Shown: in pieces, positions 1 to 11,091 of the stretch
How the letters are laid out: every line of letters begins with the position of its first letter
Numbering within the stretch: position 1 is the stretch's first letter
NCBI GenBank assembly: GCA_006227015.1
Contig: SBGI01000146.1
Location: 1 to 15,132, forward strand
From: Gammaproteobacteria bacterium
GTDB lineage: Bacteria; Pseudomonadota; Gammaproteobacteria; Pseudomonadales; Porticoccaceae
DNA length: 15,132 bases
Reading direction: 5' to 3'
Program-made: the position numbers and the translations under genes
The notes under the pieces: model-generated
Seen by the model: the letters and a program-made list of their open reading frames with translations, nothing else
Told to the model about the DNA's origin: nothing
Databases searched by the model: none

Positions 1-660
1 ATTGAAAACTTTGAAAGCCCCTACAACCCTATTCAAGTGTTTAACCAGGGCGGCGGCACAATACTGGTCAATGATGCGGGCCTTGGCGTGGATTTGGGCG
101 TCAATAACCCGACGGGAAGCTTTGCCATTGAATTGCTGACCCAGAATACCTTCCTCGACCTGGAACTCAGCGCTCTGGAAAATGAGGGGACCGGTGAAAT
201 TGTGTCCCAGCCGAAAGTGTTGACGGGAGATAAACAAAAAGCTTCCATCAAGACAGGTACAGAGATTCCGTATCAGAATGCGACATCAAGTGGTGCGACA
301 TCAGTTCAGTTTAAAGAAGCTGTGCTCAAACTGGAGGTAACACCACAAATTACCCCGGATGGGCGCATCGTGATGGACATCAACGTGAATCAGGATTCGA
401 TAGGCGATATTCTGCCAACTGGAGAACCTGTAATTGATGTGACCCAGGTTGAGACCAAGGCAATTGTCGGTGACGGCCAAACGCTGGTGCTTGGTGGACT
501 GTTCCAGATGTCGACCGTGGATACTGTTGAGAAAGTGCCTTTCTTTGGTGACATCCCCTATCTGGGTAGACTTTTCCGTAAGGACTTGGATGATATGGAA
601 AAAAGGGAAATCCTTGTTTTCATCACACCCAAGATTCTTAGTGAGGCCCTTCTTGATTAA
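1..660 (+). CDS. pilQ: Type IV pilus secretin PilQ, C-terminal part (5' end outside window)
   Basis: PilQ forms the outer-membrane ring through which type IV pili pass. The reading frame is open from the first base of the window, so only the last 219 residues are present. They cover most of the secretin domain. Visible are the stretch around [20 protein letters not shown] with the following EIPYQ, a long beta-rich segment, the ALVLGG-like motif (TLVLGGLF) and the family signature [15 protein letters not shown] close to the C-terminus, followed by [12 protein letters not shown]. These are hallmarks of PilQ rather than of type II secretion GspD in this gene context. The stop codon overlaps the aroK start by one base, as expected at the end of a pilMNOPQ operon that runs into aroKB. 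Secretin identity is very secure; assignment to PilQ rests on motif plus neighbourhood. Confidence 0.96.
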   Translation: MENFESPYNPIQVFNQGGGTILVNDAGLGVDLGVNNPTGSFAIELLTQNTFLDLELSALENEGTGEIVSQPKVLTGDKQKASIKTGTEIPYQNATSSGATSVQFKEAVLKLEVTPQITPDGRIVMDINVNQDSIGDILPTGEPVIDVTQVETKAIVGDGQTLVLGGLFQMSTVDTVEKVPFFGDIPYLGRLFRKDLDDMEKREILVFITPKILSEALLD

Positions 661-1184
661 TGTCAAAACCTAATAATGTCTTTCTTGTCGGCCCTATGGG
701 GGCCGGCAAGACAACAATTGGCCGTATCCTCGCAAAAAACCTTTCCCTGAAATTTGTCGACCTGGACGCAGAAATAGAAAAACGCTGTGGTGCAGACATT
801 CCCTGGATATTTGATGTCGAGGGTGAAGTTGGTTTTCGCAAAAGGGAAAGCTTGTTGCTGGCAGAGCTGGCAGCCGATGAGGGTATTTTACTGGCCACCG
901 GCGGCGGTGCCGTTATCAACCCCCATAATAGGGAGGTTCTAAAGGCCCGAGGCTATGTTGTCTATCTGTCTGCCTCTGCAAAGCAATTGCTTGAGCGGAC
1001 GGCACATGATCGCTCTCGCCCACTGTTGCAAGTAGCTGATCCCTTGGCTGTGTTGACCCAGTTGATCGGGGAGAGAGACCCGTTATATCGGGACGTAGCT
1101 GACCTTATTGTTGAAACAGAAAGAAAAAAACCACAGCTGGTTGCTGAGTGGGTGGCAAGAGAGGTTCGCCAGCATCACTGCTGA
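660..1184 (+). CDS. aroK: Shikimate kinase (class I, AroK)
   Basis: Phosphorylates shikimate at the 3-hydroxyl with ATP, the fifth step of the cytoplasmic shikimate pathway to aromatic amino acids. The 174-residue product has the usual family length. The P-loop is GPMGAGKT at residues 11-18. It is followed by the shikimate-binding VDLDAEIE segment, the FRKRE motif, the ATGGGAV loop and the lid region DRSRPLL. The phrase [19 protein letters not shown] closely resembles E. coli AroK rather than AroL. The ATG overlaps the last base of the pilQ stop (TAATG), so translation is probably coupled to pilQ. It is followed 42 bases later by aroB, giving the widespread pilQ-aroK-aroB order. Confidence 0.97.
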   Translation: MSKPNNVFLVGPMGAGKTTIGRILAKNLSLKFVDLDAEIEKRCGADIPWIFDVEGEVGFRKRESLLLAELAADEGILLATGGGAVINPHNREVLKARGYVVYLSASAKQLLERTAHDRSRPLLQVADPLAVLTQLIGERDPLYRDVADLIVETERKKPQLVAEWVAREVRQHHC

Positions 1185-1226
1185 TGTGGTAAATTCGCAG
1201 CCCTTTTTGACGGGGAATCAACTACA

Positions 1227-2315
1227 GTGACCAATTACACCGCCTCTCTCATGGTCGACCTGGGTGATCGCAGCTACCCAATCTTTATTGGTACTGGAAT
1301 CCTTTCCAAGCCCGAGTATTTCTGTCCATATATTAGTGGCTCTCAAATACTCATCGTTTCGAATGAAACGATTGCTCCTTTATATCTGGACAATCTCTGT
1401 AGTCTACTGAAAGCCTTCCAGGTTGATACGGTTATCCTCCCCGATGGAGAACAATATAAAAATATGCAAACTCTAAGTAGGGTGTTTGATACTCTCTTGG
1501 AGCGGCAACATAATCGCACTACCACGCTGATTGCCCTCGGCGGAGGCGTCGTTGGGGATATGACGGGGTTTGCAGCGGCCTGTTACCAGCGCGGTGTCAA
1601 TTTTATTCAGGTGCCAACGACGCTCTTGGCGCAGGTTGACTCTTCAGTGGGAGGTAAGACGGCGGTCAATCATCCTAAAGGGAAAAATATGATAGGCGCA
1701 TTTTATCAGCCGCAATGCGTCATTGCTGATACAGACACACTGAAAACCCTGCCTGATAGAGAATATTACGCTGGCTTAGCGGAAGTAGTGAAGTACGGCT
1801 TGATACGAGATATTGATTTTTTTGCCTGGTTGGAAAGCAATATTGACAGATTGCTGTGCCGTGATCCCCAAGCGATTGCAATAGCAGTGCAGCGTTCATG
1901 CGAAAACAAGGCGAGCGTCGTTCACGAAGATGAAAAAGAAGGTGGTATTCGAGCAACCCTTAATTTTGGTCATACTTTTGGGCATGCCATTGAAACGGCG
2001 CAGGGTTACGGTGAATGGTTGCACGGTGAGGCTATTGCGGCGGGAATGGTCATGGCAACAGAACTATCCAGAATGATGGGATGGGTTAGCGACGATGACA
2101 AGCGGCGTGTGGTGAGAATACTGGAGAAATGCCACCTGCCAGTCTGGGCGCCAGAAGGTATGAATAGTCAGACATTTATGTCCCTGATGAGTGTCGATAA
2201 GAAAGTCCTTGATGGTACGTTGCGACTGGTGTTGTTGAAAGCTTTGGGGGATGCGGTGGTAACCTCGGATTTTGACGCGGACTGCCTGAGAGGCTTGCTG
2301 TCAGTTAAAGAATGA
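1227..2315 (+). CDS. aroB: 3-Dehydroquinate synthase (AroB), GTG start
   Basis: Converts DAHP to 3-dehydroquinate, the second step of the shikimate pathway, using NAD and a divalent metal. The 362-residue length is typical. Visible are the NAD-binding [11 protein letters not shown] segment, the [20 protein letters not shown] block, and the metal ligands E186 (in GLAEVVKYG), H249 ([11 protein letters not shown]) and H266 (LHGEA). These sit exactly two residues later than the E. coli ligands E184, H247 and H264. This offset supports the GTG start at 1227 over the in-frame ATG at 1251, which would remove the residues before the conserved LGDRSYPI strand. A gggga element about 10 bases upstream is a modest ribosome binding site. 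The gene lies between aroK and the gltBD operon. Confidence 0.97.
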   Translation: MTNYTASLMVDLGDRSYPIFIGTGILSKPEYFCPYISGSQILIVSNETIAPLYLDNLCSLLKAFQVDTVILPDGEQYKNMQTLSRVFDTLLERQHNRTTTLIALGGGVVGDMTGFAAACYQRGVNFIQVPTTLLAQVDSSVGGKTAVNHPKGKNMIGAFYQPQCVIADTDTLKTLPDREYYAGLAEVVKYGLIRDIDFFAWLESNIDRLLCRDPQAIAIAVQRSCENKASVVHEDEKEGGIRATLNFGHTFGHAIETAQGYGEWLHGEAIAAGMVMATELSRMMGWVSDDDKRRVVRILEKCHLPVWAPEGMNSQTFMSLMSVDKKVLDGTLRLVLLKALGDAVVTSDFDADCLRGLLSVKE

Positions 2316-2360
2316 ACCAAAATGGGACTTCTTGGTTTTATCGCGCAGCTTCGTCCCATT
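2315..2360 (+). repeat. Crossing inverted repeats just after aroB
   Basis: Two perfect inverted repeats interleave here. AACCAA at 2315-2320 pairs with TTGGTT at 2332-2337, and AATGGGAC at 2321-2328 pairs with GTCCCATT at 2353-2360. Because the order is A, B, A', B', the two stems either compete or form an H-type pseudoknot. The first stem is followed by TTTTA, so it could act as a weak rho-independent terminator for aroB. The T-run is short, so termination is a guess. The arms are seen directly; the RNA fold and role are inferred. Confidence 0.45.
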
Positions 2361-2381
2361 CATTTATCTTCGCAGATATTT

Positions 2382-2437
2382 GTGGCGCAGGCTCCAGCCA
2401 TGTAAAATGTCTCTCCTTTTGTGCCCATTTGCGCCAC
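2382..2437 (+). repeat. 8-bp inverted repeat upstream of gltB, possible operator
   Basis: GTGGCGCA at 2382-2389 is the perfect reverse complement of TGCGCCAC at 2430-2437, with 40 bases between the arms. The right arm overlaps the -35 position of the best candidate gltB promoter, so a regulator bound to the two arms could affect gltB transcription. It could also be a long-loop RNA hairpin if transcription from aroB reads through. No known regulator site (such as Lrp or NtrC) is claimed. Confidence 0.35.
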
Positions 2438-2456
2438 CTATTTTGGGCCATATAAC
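2429..2456 (+). promoter_or_regulatory. Candidate sigma70 promoter for gltBD-hemE
   Basis: A -10 like element TATAAC (2451-2456, five of six matches to TATAAT) lies 16 bases after TTGCGC (2429-2434, a weak -35). Transcription would begin near 2463 and leave a leader of about 30 bases before the gltB ATG. The ribosome binding site there is weak (TAGAG at 2482-2486). The gap between aroB and gltB (178 bases) is by far the largest within this + strand run, which makes a promoter here plausible. Confidence 0.35.
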
Positions 2457-2493
2457 CAGCTGTTTTTACTTGCTTTCTGTCTAGAGTTTTATT

Positions 2494-5400
2494 ATGTCGA
2501 CAGGCCTCTATCGGTTAGATGAATTTAAAGATAACTGCGGTTTTGGTTTGATTGCCCATACAAAGGGGCAAGCGAGTCACCGTATCCTGGAAACTGCCAT
2601 TGAGTCATTAACCTGTATGACCCACCGCGGCGGCATTGCCGCCGATGGGAAAACAGGTGATGGTTGTGGCTTGTTGTTGCAGAAACCAGACAGCTTTATG
2701 CGTCAGGTTGCAAGCGAGTTGTTTGCTGTTGAGTTGCCAGACCTCTACTCGGTCGGTGCTGTTATGCTTAGCCAGGACAGCGCTCAACGGGAAAGATCAC
2801 AACAAGCCCTTAACGAAGCGCTTCAGAATGAAGGGCTTGAGGTTATTGGCTGGCGGGAAGTGCCGACCAATACAGACTGTCTCGGTGAGATCGCACTTCG
2901 ATCTCTGCCAGTATTCGCACAGGTCTTTGTGAGTGCGGGTGATCTGGAAGAGCAGCAGTTCAATGCACGCCTGTTTATTGCGAAGCGCAAGGCAGAAAAA
3001 GCCTTGTCGACGGATGAATCATTTTATATTGCCAGTTTGTCAGCCAATGTCATCAGCTATAAAGGGTTGATGATGCCGGTAGATCTGCCCAAGTTTTATC
3101 TTGACCTTGATGACCCGGCACTGGAAACAGCGATTTGCGTCTTCCATCAGCGTTTTTCTACGAACACCATGCCGCGTTGGCCCCTGGCTCAACCTTTTCG
3201 GATGCTCGCTCACAACGGTGAGATCAACACCATTACCGGCAACCGAAACTGGTCGGTAGCAAGAACGCCAAAGTTTGAAACCCCGCTGCTTCCGGATTTA
3301 CTGGATGTTGCGCCCTTGGTGAACAGAACCGGTTCGGACTCTTCGAGCCTGGATAATATGTTGGAAGTTCTGGTAGCTGGTGGTATGGATCTGCACAAGG
3401 CCGTTCGCTTACTGGTGCCGCCTGCCTGGAACAATACACAGGATTACGGGCCCAATGAGCGGGCTTACTTTGAATACATTTCCATGCATATGGAGCCCTG
3501 GGATGGCCCTGCCGGAATGGTGATTACCGACGGCCGATATGCTGTCTGTACACTGGACCGCAATGGTCTCCGTCCCTCGCGCTGGGTACTGACGGACGAC
3601 GATATTATTACCGTCGCTTCCGAAATTGGCGTCTATAAATATCAGCCGGAAAATGTCGTTGCCAAGGGCCGTCTTGGGCCGGGGGACATCCTGTCTATTG
3701 ATACCCTGACTGGCAACATGCTGACCGCCGAGGATGTCGACCGTGAGTTGGCGTCAGGCAATCCCTACCAGCAATGGTTGCGGGATGGCAGTGTCAAGGT
3801 TATGTCTACCATGGACCAGGACAGCATTGAGGTGGAAGGGGCGCTTAGCCGTGAGCAAGTGCGCCGCTACATGAAGCTGTTTCTTGCAAGCCAGGAAGAA
3901 CGGGATCAGGTGTTACGACCGCTGGCAGAAGGTGGTCAGGAGGCAGTTGGATCCATGGGGGATGACACGCCCATGGCGGTGCTCTCATCCAAGCAGCGCG
4001 CACTCTACGACTATTTTCGGCAGCAGTTTGCACAGGTGACAAACCCACCTATTGACCCCTTGCGTGAGTCGCTGGTGATGTCGCTGGCAACTCAGCTGGG
4101 GCGGGAAGAGTGCCTTTTCTCCGAGACACCGGAACATGGTAGACGCGTCAATTTGAACAGTCCTGTACTGTCGCCAAGAAAGTATTACGCACTGAAAAAT
4201 ATTGATCAGAGCGAGTACCCGGTTAAAAAGTTTGGCGTCAATTACGACCCCCAAACAGGCAGTCTCAAAGACGCCATCAATAACCTCTGTCTGGAGGTGG
4301 AAAAGGCGGTTAAAGAGGGTGTAGTCCTCTGTATCTTGTCCGATTCTGATATTGCGGCCGATAAACTGCCGATTCCAATGTTGATGGCAGTGGGTGCAGT
4401 GCACCATCACCTTATAGCTGTAGGTGAACGTTGCAATGCAAATATCATTGCCAGTACGGCCTCAGCCCGCGATTCACACCAGATAGCCACCTTGATTGGC
4501 TATGGCGCTTCTGCTGTTTATCCGTATTTAAGTTTCCATATTCTGGCTGACCTGGTGAATTCCGGAGAGGTGTTGTGTGACCTGGGAACAGCCTTTAAAA
4601 ATTACCGCAAGGGCATTAACAAGGGTCTGCTGAAAATCCTTTCCAAGATGGGCATATCCACCATTGGTTCATACCGCGGTGCCCAGTTGTTCGAAATTAT
4701 AGGTTTGTCATCCGACGTTGTAGAAACCTGTTTTGCCGACACCCCAAGCCGTATTGAGGGTGCCGGTTTTGGCGAGCTGCAAGATGACTTGAAATTGCTA
4801 TCGGCACAGGCCTGGAGTGACCGCAAGCCGATCAATCCCGGTGGCCTGTTGAAATATGTGCATGGCCAGGAATATCACGCGTTCAACCCGGATGTCGTTA
4901 CGGCGTTACACAAGTCTGTTCAGAACAATGATTACGCTGCCTGGCATGATTATGCAGGTCTGGTCAATGATCGGCCGGTAGCAACGCTTCGGGATCTCCT
5001 GAAAGTGAAAGGAGACATTGCTTCTGTACCTTTGAGTGAAGTGGAGCCCATAGAAGACATTATCAAGCGCTTCGATTCCGCCGGTATGTCATTGGGCGCG
5101 TTATCACCGGAAGCGCATGAGGCCTTGGCCGAGGCTATGAACAGCCTTGGAGGCAGGTCCAACTCCGGTGAGGGTGGTGAAGATCCTGCTCGGTACGGCA
5201 CGATTAAGGTCTCCAAGATCAAGCAGGTGGCGTCCGGTCGCTTTGGCGTTACACCGCATTACCTGTCGAGCGCTGAAGTCATTCAGATCAAGGTCGCGCA
5301 GGGTGCAAAACCCGGCGAGGGTGGGCAGTTGCCAGGCGGCAAGGTCAACGACCTGATTGCCCGCTTGCGCTATTCTGTGCCCGGGGTGACATTGATTTCA

Positions 5401-6948
5401 CCTCCGCCTCACCACGATATCTATTCCATCGAAGATTTGGCCCAGTTAATTTATGACCTTAAGCAGGTCAATCCGCAGGCGCTGGTATCCGTTAAGCTGG
5501 TATCCAGACCAGGGGTGGGAACGATTGCCGCTGGTGTGGCCAAAGCTTATGCAGATTTAATTACCATCTCCGGGTATGACGGCGGTACCGCAGCCAGTCC
5601 GCTGACGTCCATCCGTTATGCAGGTTCCCCCTGGGAGCTTGGCCTGGCGGAGACCCATCAGACCTTAAGGGCCAATGATCTGCGAGATAAGGTTAGAGTA
5701 CAGACCGACGGTGGTTTGAAAACGGGCCTTGATGTCGTGAAGGCGGCCATTCTGGGTGCGGAGAGTTTTGGTTTCGGTACGGCACCCATGATTGCTCTGG
5801 GCTGTAAATATCTGCGTATCTGCCACCTTAACAACTGCGCGACAGGCGTTGCTACCCAGGATAAATTACTGCGGGATGAGTACTACCACGGTACGGTTGA
5901 AATGGCACGTAACTTCTTCCGCTTTATGGCGGAAGAGACCCGCGAGTGGATGTCCCGTTTAGGTGTGAGAACGCTGGGTGAGCTGGTGGGTCGGGTAGAC
6001 CTTTTGGAGACCCTTTCCGGAACAACGGAAAAGCATAAAAAGCTCGATCTCTCACCCATTATCTATACCGATGAGCTGTTGCGGAGTAAACCGCAAACCT
6101 GTCAGGTGGCACGAAATGTCCCGTTTGATAAGGGTGTCCTGGCCGAGCAGATGGCTACGGAGATTCTGCCTGCCATCGAAGGTAAAGCCGGGGGCGAGTT
6201 CAGCTATACCATCAGCAATTGTGATCGCTCAATTGGCGCCAGGTTGTCGGGTGAAATAGCCAAACGCTATGGTAATCAGGGCATGGTTGACGCGCCGATC
6301 AAGCTGAAGCTGAGAGGTGTGGCGGGTCAGTCCCTGGGTGTATGGAATGCCGGTGGCCTGGATATACACCTGATTGGTGATGCTAATGACTATGTCGGCA
6401 AAGGTATGGCCGGTGGAAAGGTTGTGATCGCGCCGCCGGAAAACAGCCGCTATGCCTCAAATGACGCGCCGATTGTCGGAAACACCTGCTTGTATGGTGC
6501 CACGGGAGGCAAGTTGTTCGCTGCTGGCCGTGCCGGGGAGCGTTTTGCCGTAAGAAACTCCGGCTCTCTGGCCGTGATTGAAGGTGCCGGCCATCACTGT
6601 TGTGAATATATGACTGGTGGTGTCGTCGTGGTGCTGGGAGAGACCGGGTATAACTTTGGTGCAGGTATGACTGGCGGTTATGCCTACGTGCTGGACGAAC
6701 AACGGAATTTTGTCGACCGCTACAATATGGAACTGGTAGATATTCAGCGTATTACCAGTGAGGCCACTGAGGCATATCGACACAACCTGGAAGGTATTGT
6801 TCGGGAGTTTGTCGAGGAAACGGGCAGCGCCTGGGGTCAGACTATTCTTGATAATTTTGAGCATTATGTGAGTAGCTTCTGGCTGGTGAAACCCAAGGCG
6901 GCCAGTCTGCAGGGTTTGCTGCAGCACACTCGAGCAGAACCCCAGTAA
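2494..6948 (+). CDS. gltB: Glutamate synthase (NADPH) large subunit GltB
   Basis: Large subunit of GOGAT: it hydrolyses glutamine, channels the ammonia to 2-oxoglutarate and forms glutamate, using electrons from GltD. The 1484 residues match the family length. The class II glutaminase domain begins at C15 (NCGFGLIAH), which becomes the N-terminal nucleophile after removal of a 14-residue propeptide; HRGG and the HNGEINT motif follow. The central domain spans roughly residues 470-780. The FMN-binding synthase domain spans roughly 820-1200, with [11 protein letters not shown] and [12 protein letters not shown]. Cysteines C1104, C1110 and C1115 ([12 protein letters not shown]) ligate the 3Fe-4S cluster. 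The GXGXG beta-helix domain ends the protein with repeated GG-containing turns. gltD follows after 34 bases. The intact reading frame and all key residues suggest a working enzyme. Confidence 0.98.
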   Translation: MSTGLYRLDEFKDNCGFGLIAHTKGQASHRILETAIESLTCMTHRGGIAADGKTGDGCGLLLQKPDSFMRQVASELFAVELPDLYSVGAVMLSQDSAQRERSQQALNEALQNEGLEVIGWREVPTNTDCLGEIALRSLPVFAQVFVSAGDLEEQQFNARLFIAKRKAEKALSTDESFYIASLSANVISYKGLMMPVDLPKFYLDLDDPALETAICVFHQRFSTNTMPRWPLAQPFRMLAHNGEINTITGNRNWSVARTPKFETPLLPDLLDVAPLVNRTGSDSSSLDNMLEVLVAGGMDLHKAVRLLVPPAWNNTQDYGPNERAYFEYISMHMEPWDGPAGMVITDGRYAVCTLDRNGLRPSRWVLTDDDIITVASEIGVYKYQPENVVAKGRLGPGDILSIDTLTGNMLTAEDVDRELASGNPYQQWLRDGSVKVMSTMDQDSIEVEGALSREQVRRYMKLFLASQEERDQVLRPLAEGGQEAVGSMGDDTPMAVLSSKQRALYDYFRQQFAQVTNPPIDPLRESLVMSLATQLGREECLFSETPEHGRRVNLNSPVLSPRKYYALKNIDQSEYPVKKFGVNYDPQTGSLKDAINNLCLEVEKAVKEGVVLCILSDSDIAADKLPIPMLMAVGAVHHHLIAVGERCNANIIASTASARDSHQIATLIGYGASAVYPYLSFHILADLVNSGEVLCDLGTAFKNYRKGINKGLLKILSKMGISTIGSYRGAQLFEIIGLSSDVVETCFADTPSRIEGAGFGELQDDLKLLSAQAWSDRKPINPGGLLKYVHGQEYHAFNPDVVTALHKSVQNNDYAAWHDYAGLVNDRPVATLRDLLKVKGDIASVPLSEVEPIEDIIKRFDSAGMSLGALSPEAHEALAEAMNSLGGRSNSGEGGEDPARYGTIKVSKIKQVASGRFGVTPHYLSSAEVIQIKVAQGAKPGEGGQLPGGKVNDLIARLRYSVPGVTLISPPPHHDIYSIEDLAQLIYDLKQVNPQALVSVKLVSRPGVGTIAAGVAKAYADLITISGYDGGTAASPLTSIRYAGSPWELGLAETHQTLRANDLRDKVRVQTDGGLKTGLDVVKAAILGAESFGFGTAPMIALGCKYLRICHLNNCATGVATQDKLLRDEYYHGTVEMARNFFRFMAEETREWMSRLGVRTLGELVGRVDLLETLSGTTEKHKKLDLSPIIYTDELLRSKPQTCQVARNVPFDKGVLAEQMATEILPAIEGKAGGEFSYTISNCDRSIGARLSGEIAKRYGNQGMVDAPIKLKLRGVAGQSLGVWNAGGLDIHLIGDANDYVGKGMAGGKVVIAPPENSRYASNDAPIVGNTCLYGATGGKLFAAGRAGERFAVRNSGSLAVIEGAGHHCCEYMTGGVVVVLGETGYNFGAGMTGGYAYVLDEQRNFVDRYNMELVDIQRITSEATEAYRHNLEGIVREFVEETGSAWGQTILDNFEHYVSSFWLVKPKAASLQGLLQHTRAEPQ

Positions 6949-6973
6949 CAGGCGCACGGCGCAACTGAAATAG

Positions 6974-8401
<1,428 letters not shown>

Positions 8402-8410
8402 GGCGTAGCG

Positions 8411-9484
8411 ATGACGGTTTTGAAAAACGACCGCTTTCTGCGGGCATTGCTGCGTCAGCCGGTTGACGTCACACCGGTCTGGATGATGCGGCAGGCTGGC
8501 AGATATCTACCTGAGTATCGCGAGACACGCAGTCAAGCAGGTGATTTTATGGGGTTGTGCACAAACCCGGATCTCGCCTGTGAAGTCACCTTGCAGCCCC
8601 TTGAGAGATATTCCCTTGATGCGGCTATCCTGTTCTCCGATATTCTGACGATCCCTGATGCTATGGGGCTTGGGCTGTATTTTGAAACCGGTGAAGGTCC
8701 AAAATTCAGAAAGCCGGTGCGTACTGAAAGTGATGTTGCCGCTCTCCGGGTGATAAACCCCCATGATGACTTGCCCTATGTGATTAACGCGGTGAGTACT
8801 ATTCGTCGTGAGTTGAATGGTCGAGTACCGCTGATAGGCTTTTCAGGCAGCCCGTGGACTTTGGCAACCTACATGGTTGAGGGTGGCTCCAGTCGCGATT
8901 TTGCTCGCTGTAAAACACTTCTGTATGAGCAGCCAGAGCTGATGCATCAACTGCTGGATGTACTGGCTGAATCGGTCACTGTGTACCTCAATGCACAGAT
9001 AGCAGCCGGCGCTCAGGCAGTACAGATTTTTGATACTTGGGGAGGAAGCCTCTCCCATACTGCTTACCGGGAGTTTTCTCTCAACTACATGGGCAAAATT
9101 GTCTCAGGGTTAACCCGTGAGAATGAAGGGCGTCCAGTGCCAGTTATCCTCTTTACCAAGGGGGGAGGTCAGTGGCTTGAAAGCATAGCTGATACTGGCT
9201 GTAATGCCATTGGTTTGGACTGGACTACGGATATCGGTGTTGCCCGCCAACGCGTCGGTCAACAAGTCGCCCTGCAGGGTAATATGGATCCCGCTGTGCT
9301 GAGGGCATCACCCGCCAGAATACGCCAGGAAGTGGCATCAATTCTTGAAAGTTATGGCTCTGGAGCAGGGCATATCTTTAATCTTGGTCACGGTATAACC
9401 CCGGATATCAACCCGGAACATGCCGGAGTATTTGTAGACGCAGTTCACGAACTGTCAGAGAAGTACCACAAAAACTCTAATTAA
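8411..9484 (+). CDS. hemE: Uroporphyrinogen decarboxylase HemE
   Basis: Removes four carboxyl groups from uroporphyrinogen III to give coproporphyrinogen III in haem synthesis; cytoplasmic and cofactor-free. The 357-residue protein shows the signature [11 protein letters not shown] at 27-37, the [14 protein letters not shown] segment with the catalytic aspartate, [26 protein letters not shown] and the C-terminal [14 protein letters not shown] motif. The start ATG has a good ribosome binding site: AAGG at 8400-8403, overlapping the gltD stop, with a 7-base spacer. The 9-base gap shows it shares the gltBD transcript, the same order as in Pseudomonas. Confidence 0.98.
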   Translation: MTVLKNDRFLRALLRQPVDVTPVWMMRQAGRYLPEYRETRSQAGDFMGLCTNPDLACEVTLQPLERYSLDAAILFSDILTIPDAMGLGLYFETGEGPKFRKPVRTESDVAALRVINPHDDLPYVINAVSTIRRELNGRVPLIGFSGSPWTLATYMVEGGSSRDFARCKTLLYEQPELMHQLLDVLAESVTVYLNAQIAAGAQAVQIFDTWGGSLSHTAYREFSLNYMGKIVSGLTRENEGRPVPVILFTKGGGQWLESIADTGCNAIGLDWTTDIGVARQRVGQQVALQGNMDPAVLRASPARIRQEVASILESYGSGAGHIFNLGHGITPDINPEHAGVFVDAVHELSEKYHKNSN

Positions 9485-9527
9485 AGTAACCAGTTATCGT
9501 CATATCTGACCGACCGGGCTATGTATC

Positions 9528-9555
9528 TTGCCTTTATTTTCAGCCGGCATATCCT
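9528..9555 (+). promoter_or_regulatory. Candidate promoter in the hemE to HD-GYP gap
   Basis: The gap 9485-9626 holds no gene. TTGCCT (9528-9533) and TATCCT (9550-9555) are separated by 16 bases and could be a sigma70-type promoter. They would give a leader of about 65 bases. No convincing terminator for hemE is visible in the gap; an imperfect stem (CCGGGCT near 9513 with AGCCGG near 9542) has a bulge and no T-run. Low confidence. Confidence 0.25.
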
Positions 9556-9600
9556 TACATTGTCGGTTTGTGGCTTAACACAGGCTAAAAGTTACCTTAA

Positions 9601-9616
9601 CCCCTAGAATGGGGGG
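9601..9616 (+). promoter_or_regulatory. G-rich ribosome binding site with complementary C-run
   Basis: Six G residues at 9611-9616 are the only Shine-Dalgarno-like element before the HD-GYP gene and lie 10 bases before the ATG at 9627. Four C residues at 9601-9604 can pair with GGGG at 9611-9614 across a 6-base loop. This element decides the start in favour of 9627: an ATG at 9609 would lie inside the hairpin loop and have no binding site. Sequestration of the site is inference. Confidence 0.35.
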
Positions 9617-9626
9617 CGCAGAAACT

Positions 9627-11066
9627 ATGAGCATCAAACAGGTTAAAATCAGAGCAGAGGACATTACCATTGGTATGTTCGTCTCCTGTCTTGATCGTCC
9701 GTGGAGCCAGACGCCTTTCCCAATTCAGGGTTTACTGGTAAAAAGCCCCAAGGAGATAAGTGCGCTGCGGAACTATTGCGACTATGTCTTTATCGATGTG
9801 ACCAAGGGCGCCAGCCCACTGGGCACAACCGTAACTGAAGGTTACGCTCCCAAATCAGGTCAGGGAAAGAGGATCATTTCTTCACTGACAAAAGCTCAGG
9901 CCGGTATTACGGAGAAAAGCGACGTGACTCCGATTGAGGTCAAGCGCAATGTTTACACCGAGGTTGTGCCGCTCAGCAGTGAGGTGGCACATGCTGAAAA
10001 GGCGCTATTGCAATTGCGCGGTCAGTTTACCCTTGCCGCCAAACAGATAGCCAAAGGCCGCGAATTTGATTATCAACAGCTGAAAGATGCTGTTGCAGAC
10101 ATGGTCAATAGCGTTGTGCGCTGTCCCGATGCCTTTACCTGGTTGTTGAGACTGCGCCTAAAAGACCAGCATACGCATGATCACAGCATGAGAGCGGCCC
10201 TTTGGGCTGTTCAGTTTGCCCGCTATATTGGTATGCCCAAGGGCGACATGTCAGTACTTTGTCTGGGCACATTGCTTAAAGACATCGGCAAGGTGAAATT
10301 GCCCAACGGCCTGTTGCGCAAGAAACGCCGTACGGCTGAAGAGAATAAGGAATATCAACAATTCGTCGAGTACGGGGTGGAAATGCTGCGTGCCTCGAAA
10401 AGTGTAGAACCCCGAGTAATTTCAGTGGTTCGTTATCATTGTGAACGCTTTGACGGTAGTGGATTCCCCGAGGGCATCATGGGTGGAAAGATTCCCCTGT
10501 TAGCCCGTGTTGCCGGTATTGCCACAACCTATGACGCAATTTCCAATCCTCAGGAGTCTGAAGATCCTGTGGCGCCGTCACGAGCCGTCAGCTTGCTCTA
10601 CAACATGCGTGATAAGAAATTTCAGGATGACCTGGTTGTACAGTTCATCCAGTCAATAGGTTTGTACCCCACTGGCACATTGGTAGAGTTGACCACAGGC
10701 GATGTCGGTGTGGTGGTGGAACAGCATGCAGATTCCCGTTTGACACCCAAGGTAGCGGTATTCAATCAGAAAAAAGCCAAGGCTTCAGGCGAGTATATTC
10801 TGCTGGACCTGAAGGATGAGCAGCAGTCGCGGGATGCACTGCTGGGCACCGGTGTGGCAAAGGCTCGCTCAGTTTCCAAGCTGGCGATTGCCCGGGATCT
10901 GGAGTTGTCAGGTTATGATGTGGACATTCCTGCGGTAACCAGCATTTTCATGAAAAATACCAGCAAGATTCTTGATAGTACCTTGGCGAACGAACAGGAA
11001 GCCGAAGAACCCGTTGCCAGTAAATCTGGTATGTTTGGCAATCTTCGGGGTCGTTTCCGAATTTAA
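9627..11066 (+). CDS. DUF3391 / degenerate HD-GYP domain protein, probably non-catalytic
   Basis: 479 residues. The first ~130 residues match the DUF3391 domain that precedes HD-GYP domains (IRAEDITIGMFVSCLDRPW, TPFPIQGLLVKS, LRNYCDYVFID). Residues ~165-370 form an HD-GYP-like domain, and the tail holds the usual GTLVELTTGDVGVVVEQ beta segment. Active HD-GYP proteins hydrolyse cyclic-di-GMP with a two- or three-metal site. Here the first histidine (H186), D219 and K222 of the HDxGK motif, and H271 remain. However, the HD histidine is K218 (LLKDIGK), the usual HVE histidine is F246 (FVEYG), HHE is HCE (C272), GYP is GFP (279-281), and the later ligand aspartate is T300 (ATTYDA). Catalysis is therefore doubtful; a sensory, ligand-binding or scaffold role is more likely. 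An earlier in-frame ATG at 9609 lacks a ribosome binding site. The gene converges on psd. Confidence 0.9.
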   Translation: MSIKQVKIRAEDITIGMFVSCLDRPWSQTPFPIQGLLVKSPKEISALRNYCDYVFIDVTKGASPLGTTVTEGYAPKSGQGKRIISSLTKAQAGITEKSDVTPIEVKRNVYTEVVPLSSEVAHAEKALLQLRGQFTLAAKQIAKGREFDYQQLKDAVADMVNSVVRCPDAFTWLLRLRLKDQHTHDHSMRAALWAVQFARYIGMPKGDMSVLCLGTLLKDIGKVKLPNGLLRKKRRTAEENKEYQQFVEYGVEMLRASKSVEPRVISVVRYHCERFDGSGFPEGIMGGKIPLLARVAGIATTYDAISNPQESEDPVAPSRAVSLLYNMRDKKFQDDLVVQFIQSIGLYPTGTLVELTTGDVGVVVEQHADSRLTPKVAVFNQKKAKASGEYILLDLKDEQQSRDALLGTGVAKARSVSKLAIARDLELSGYDVDIPAVTSIFMKNTSKILDSTLANEQEAEEPVASKSGMFGNLRGRFRI

Positions 11067-11070
11067 TACC

Positions 11071-11091
11071 CGGCTGTCAATCTGACAGCCG
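11071..11091. terminator. Hairpin between convergent HD-GYP gene and psd
   Basis: CGGCTGTCA at 11071-11079 and TGACAGCCG at 11083-11091 form a perfect 9-bp stem with a 3-base loop. It lies five bases after the HD-GYP stop and includes the psd stop codon (TGA read on the - strand at 11079-11077). Being symmetric and placed where two transcripts collide, it may end both. Neither side has a strong U-run (the - strand continues into an A/T-rich GGTATTAAATT), so an intrinsic terminator is likely but not certain. Confidence 0.6.

Noticed and set aside
1185..1226. Regulatory element between aroK and aroB
   Set aside because: Only 42 bases, with no inverted repeat or promoter-like pair beyond the ribosome binding site.
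3985..4410. A 141-codon - strand open frame within gltB
   Set aside because: Shadow of the conserved gltB frame, without start signals or recognisable domains.
9485..9626. A small gene or small RNA between hemE and the HD-GYP gene
   Set aside because: No open frame with a start signal and no strong terminator hairpin; only a weak promoter-like pair is visible.
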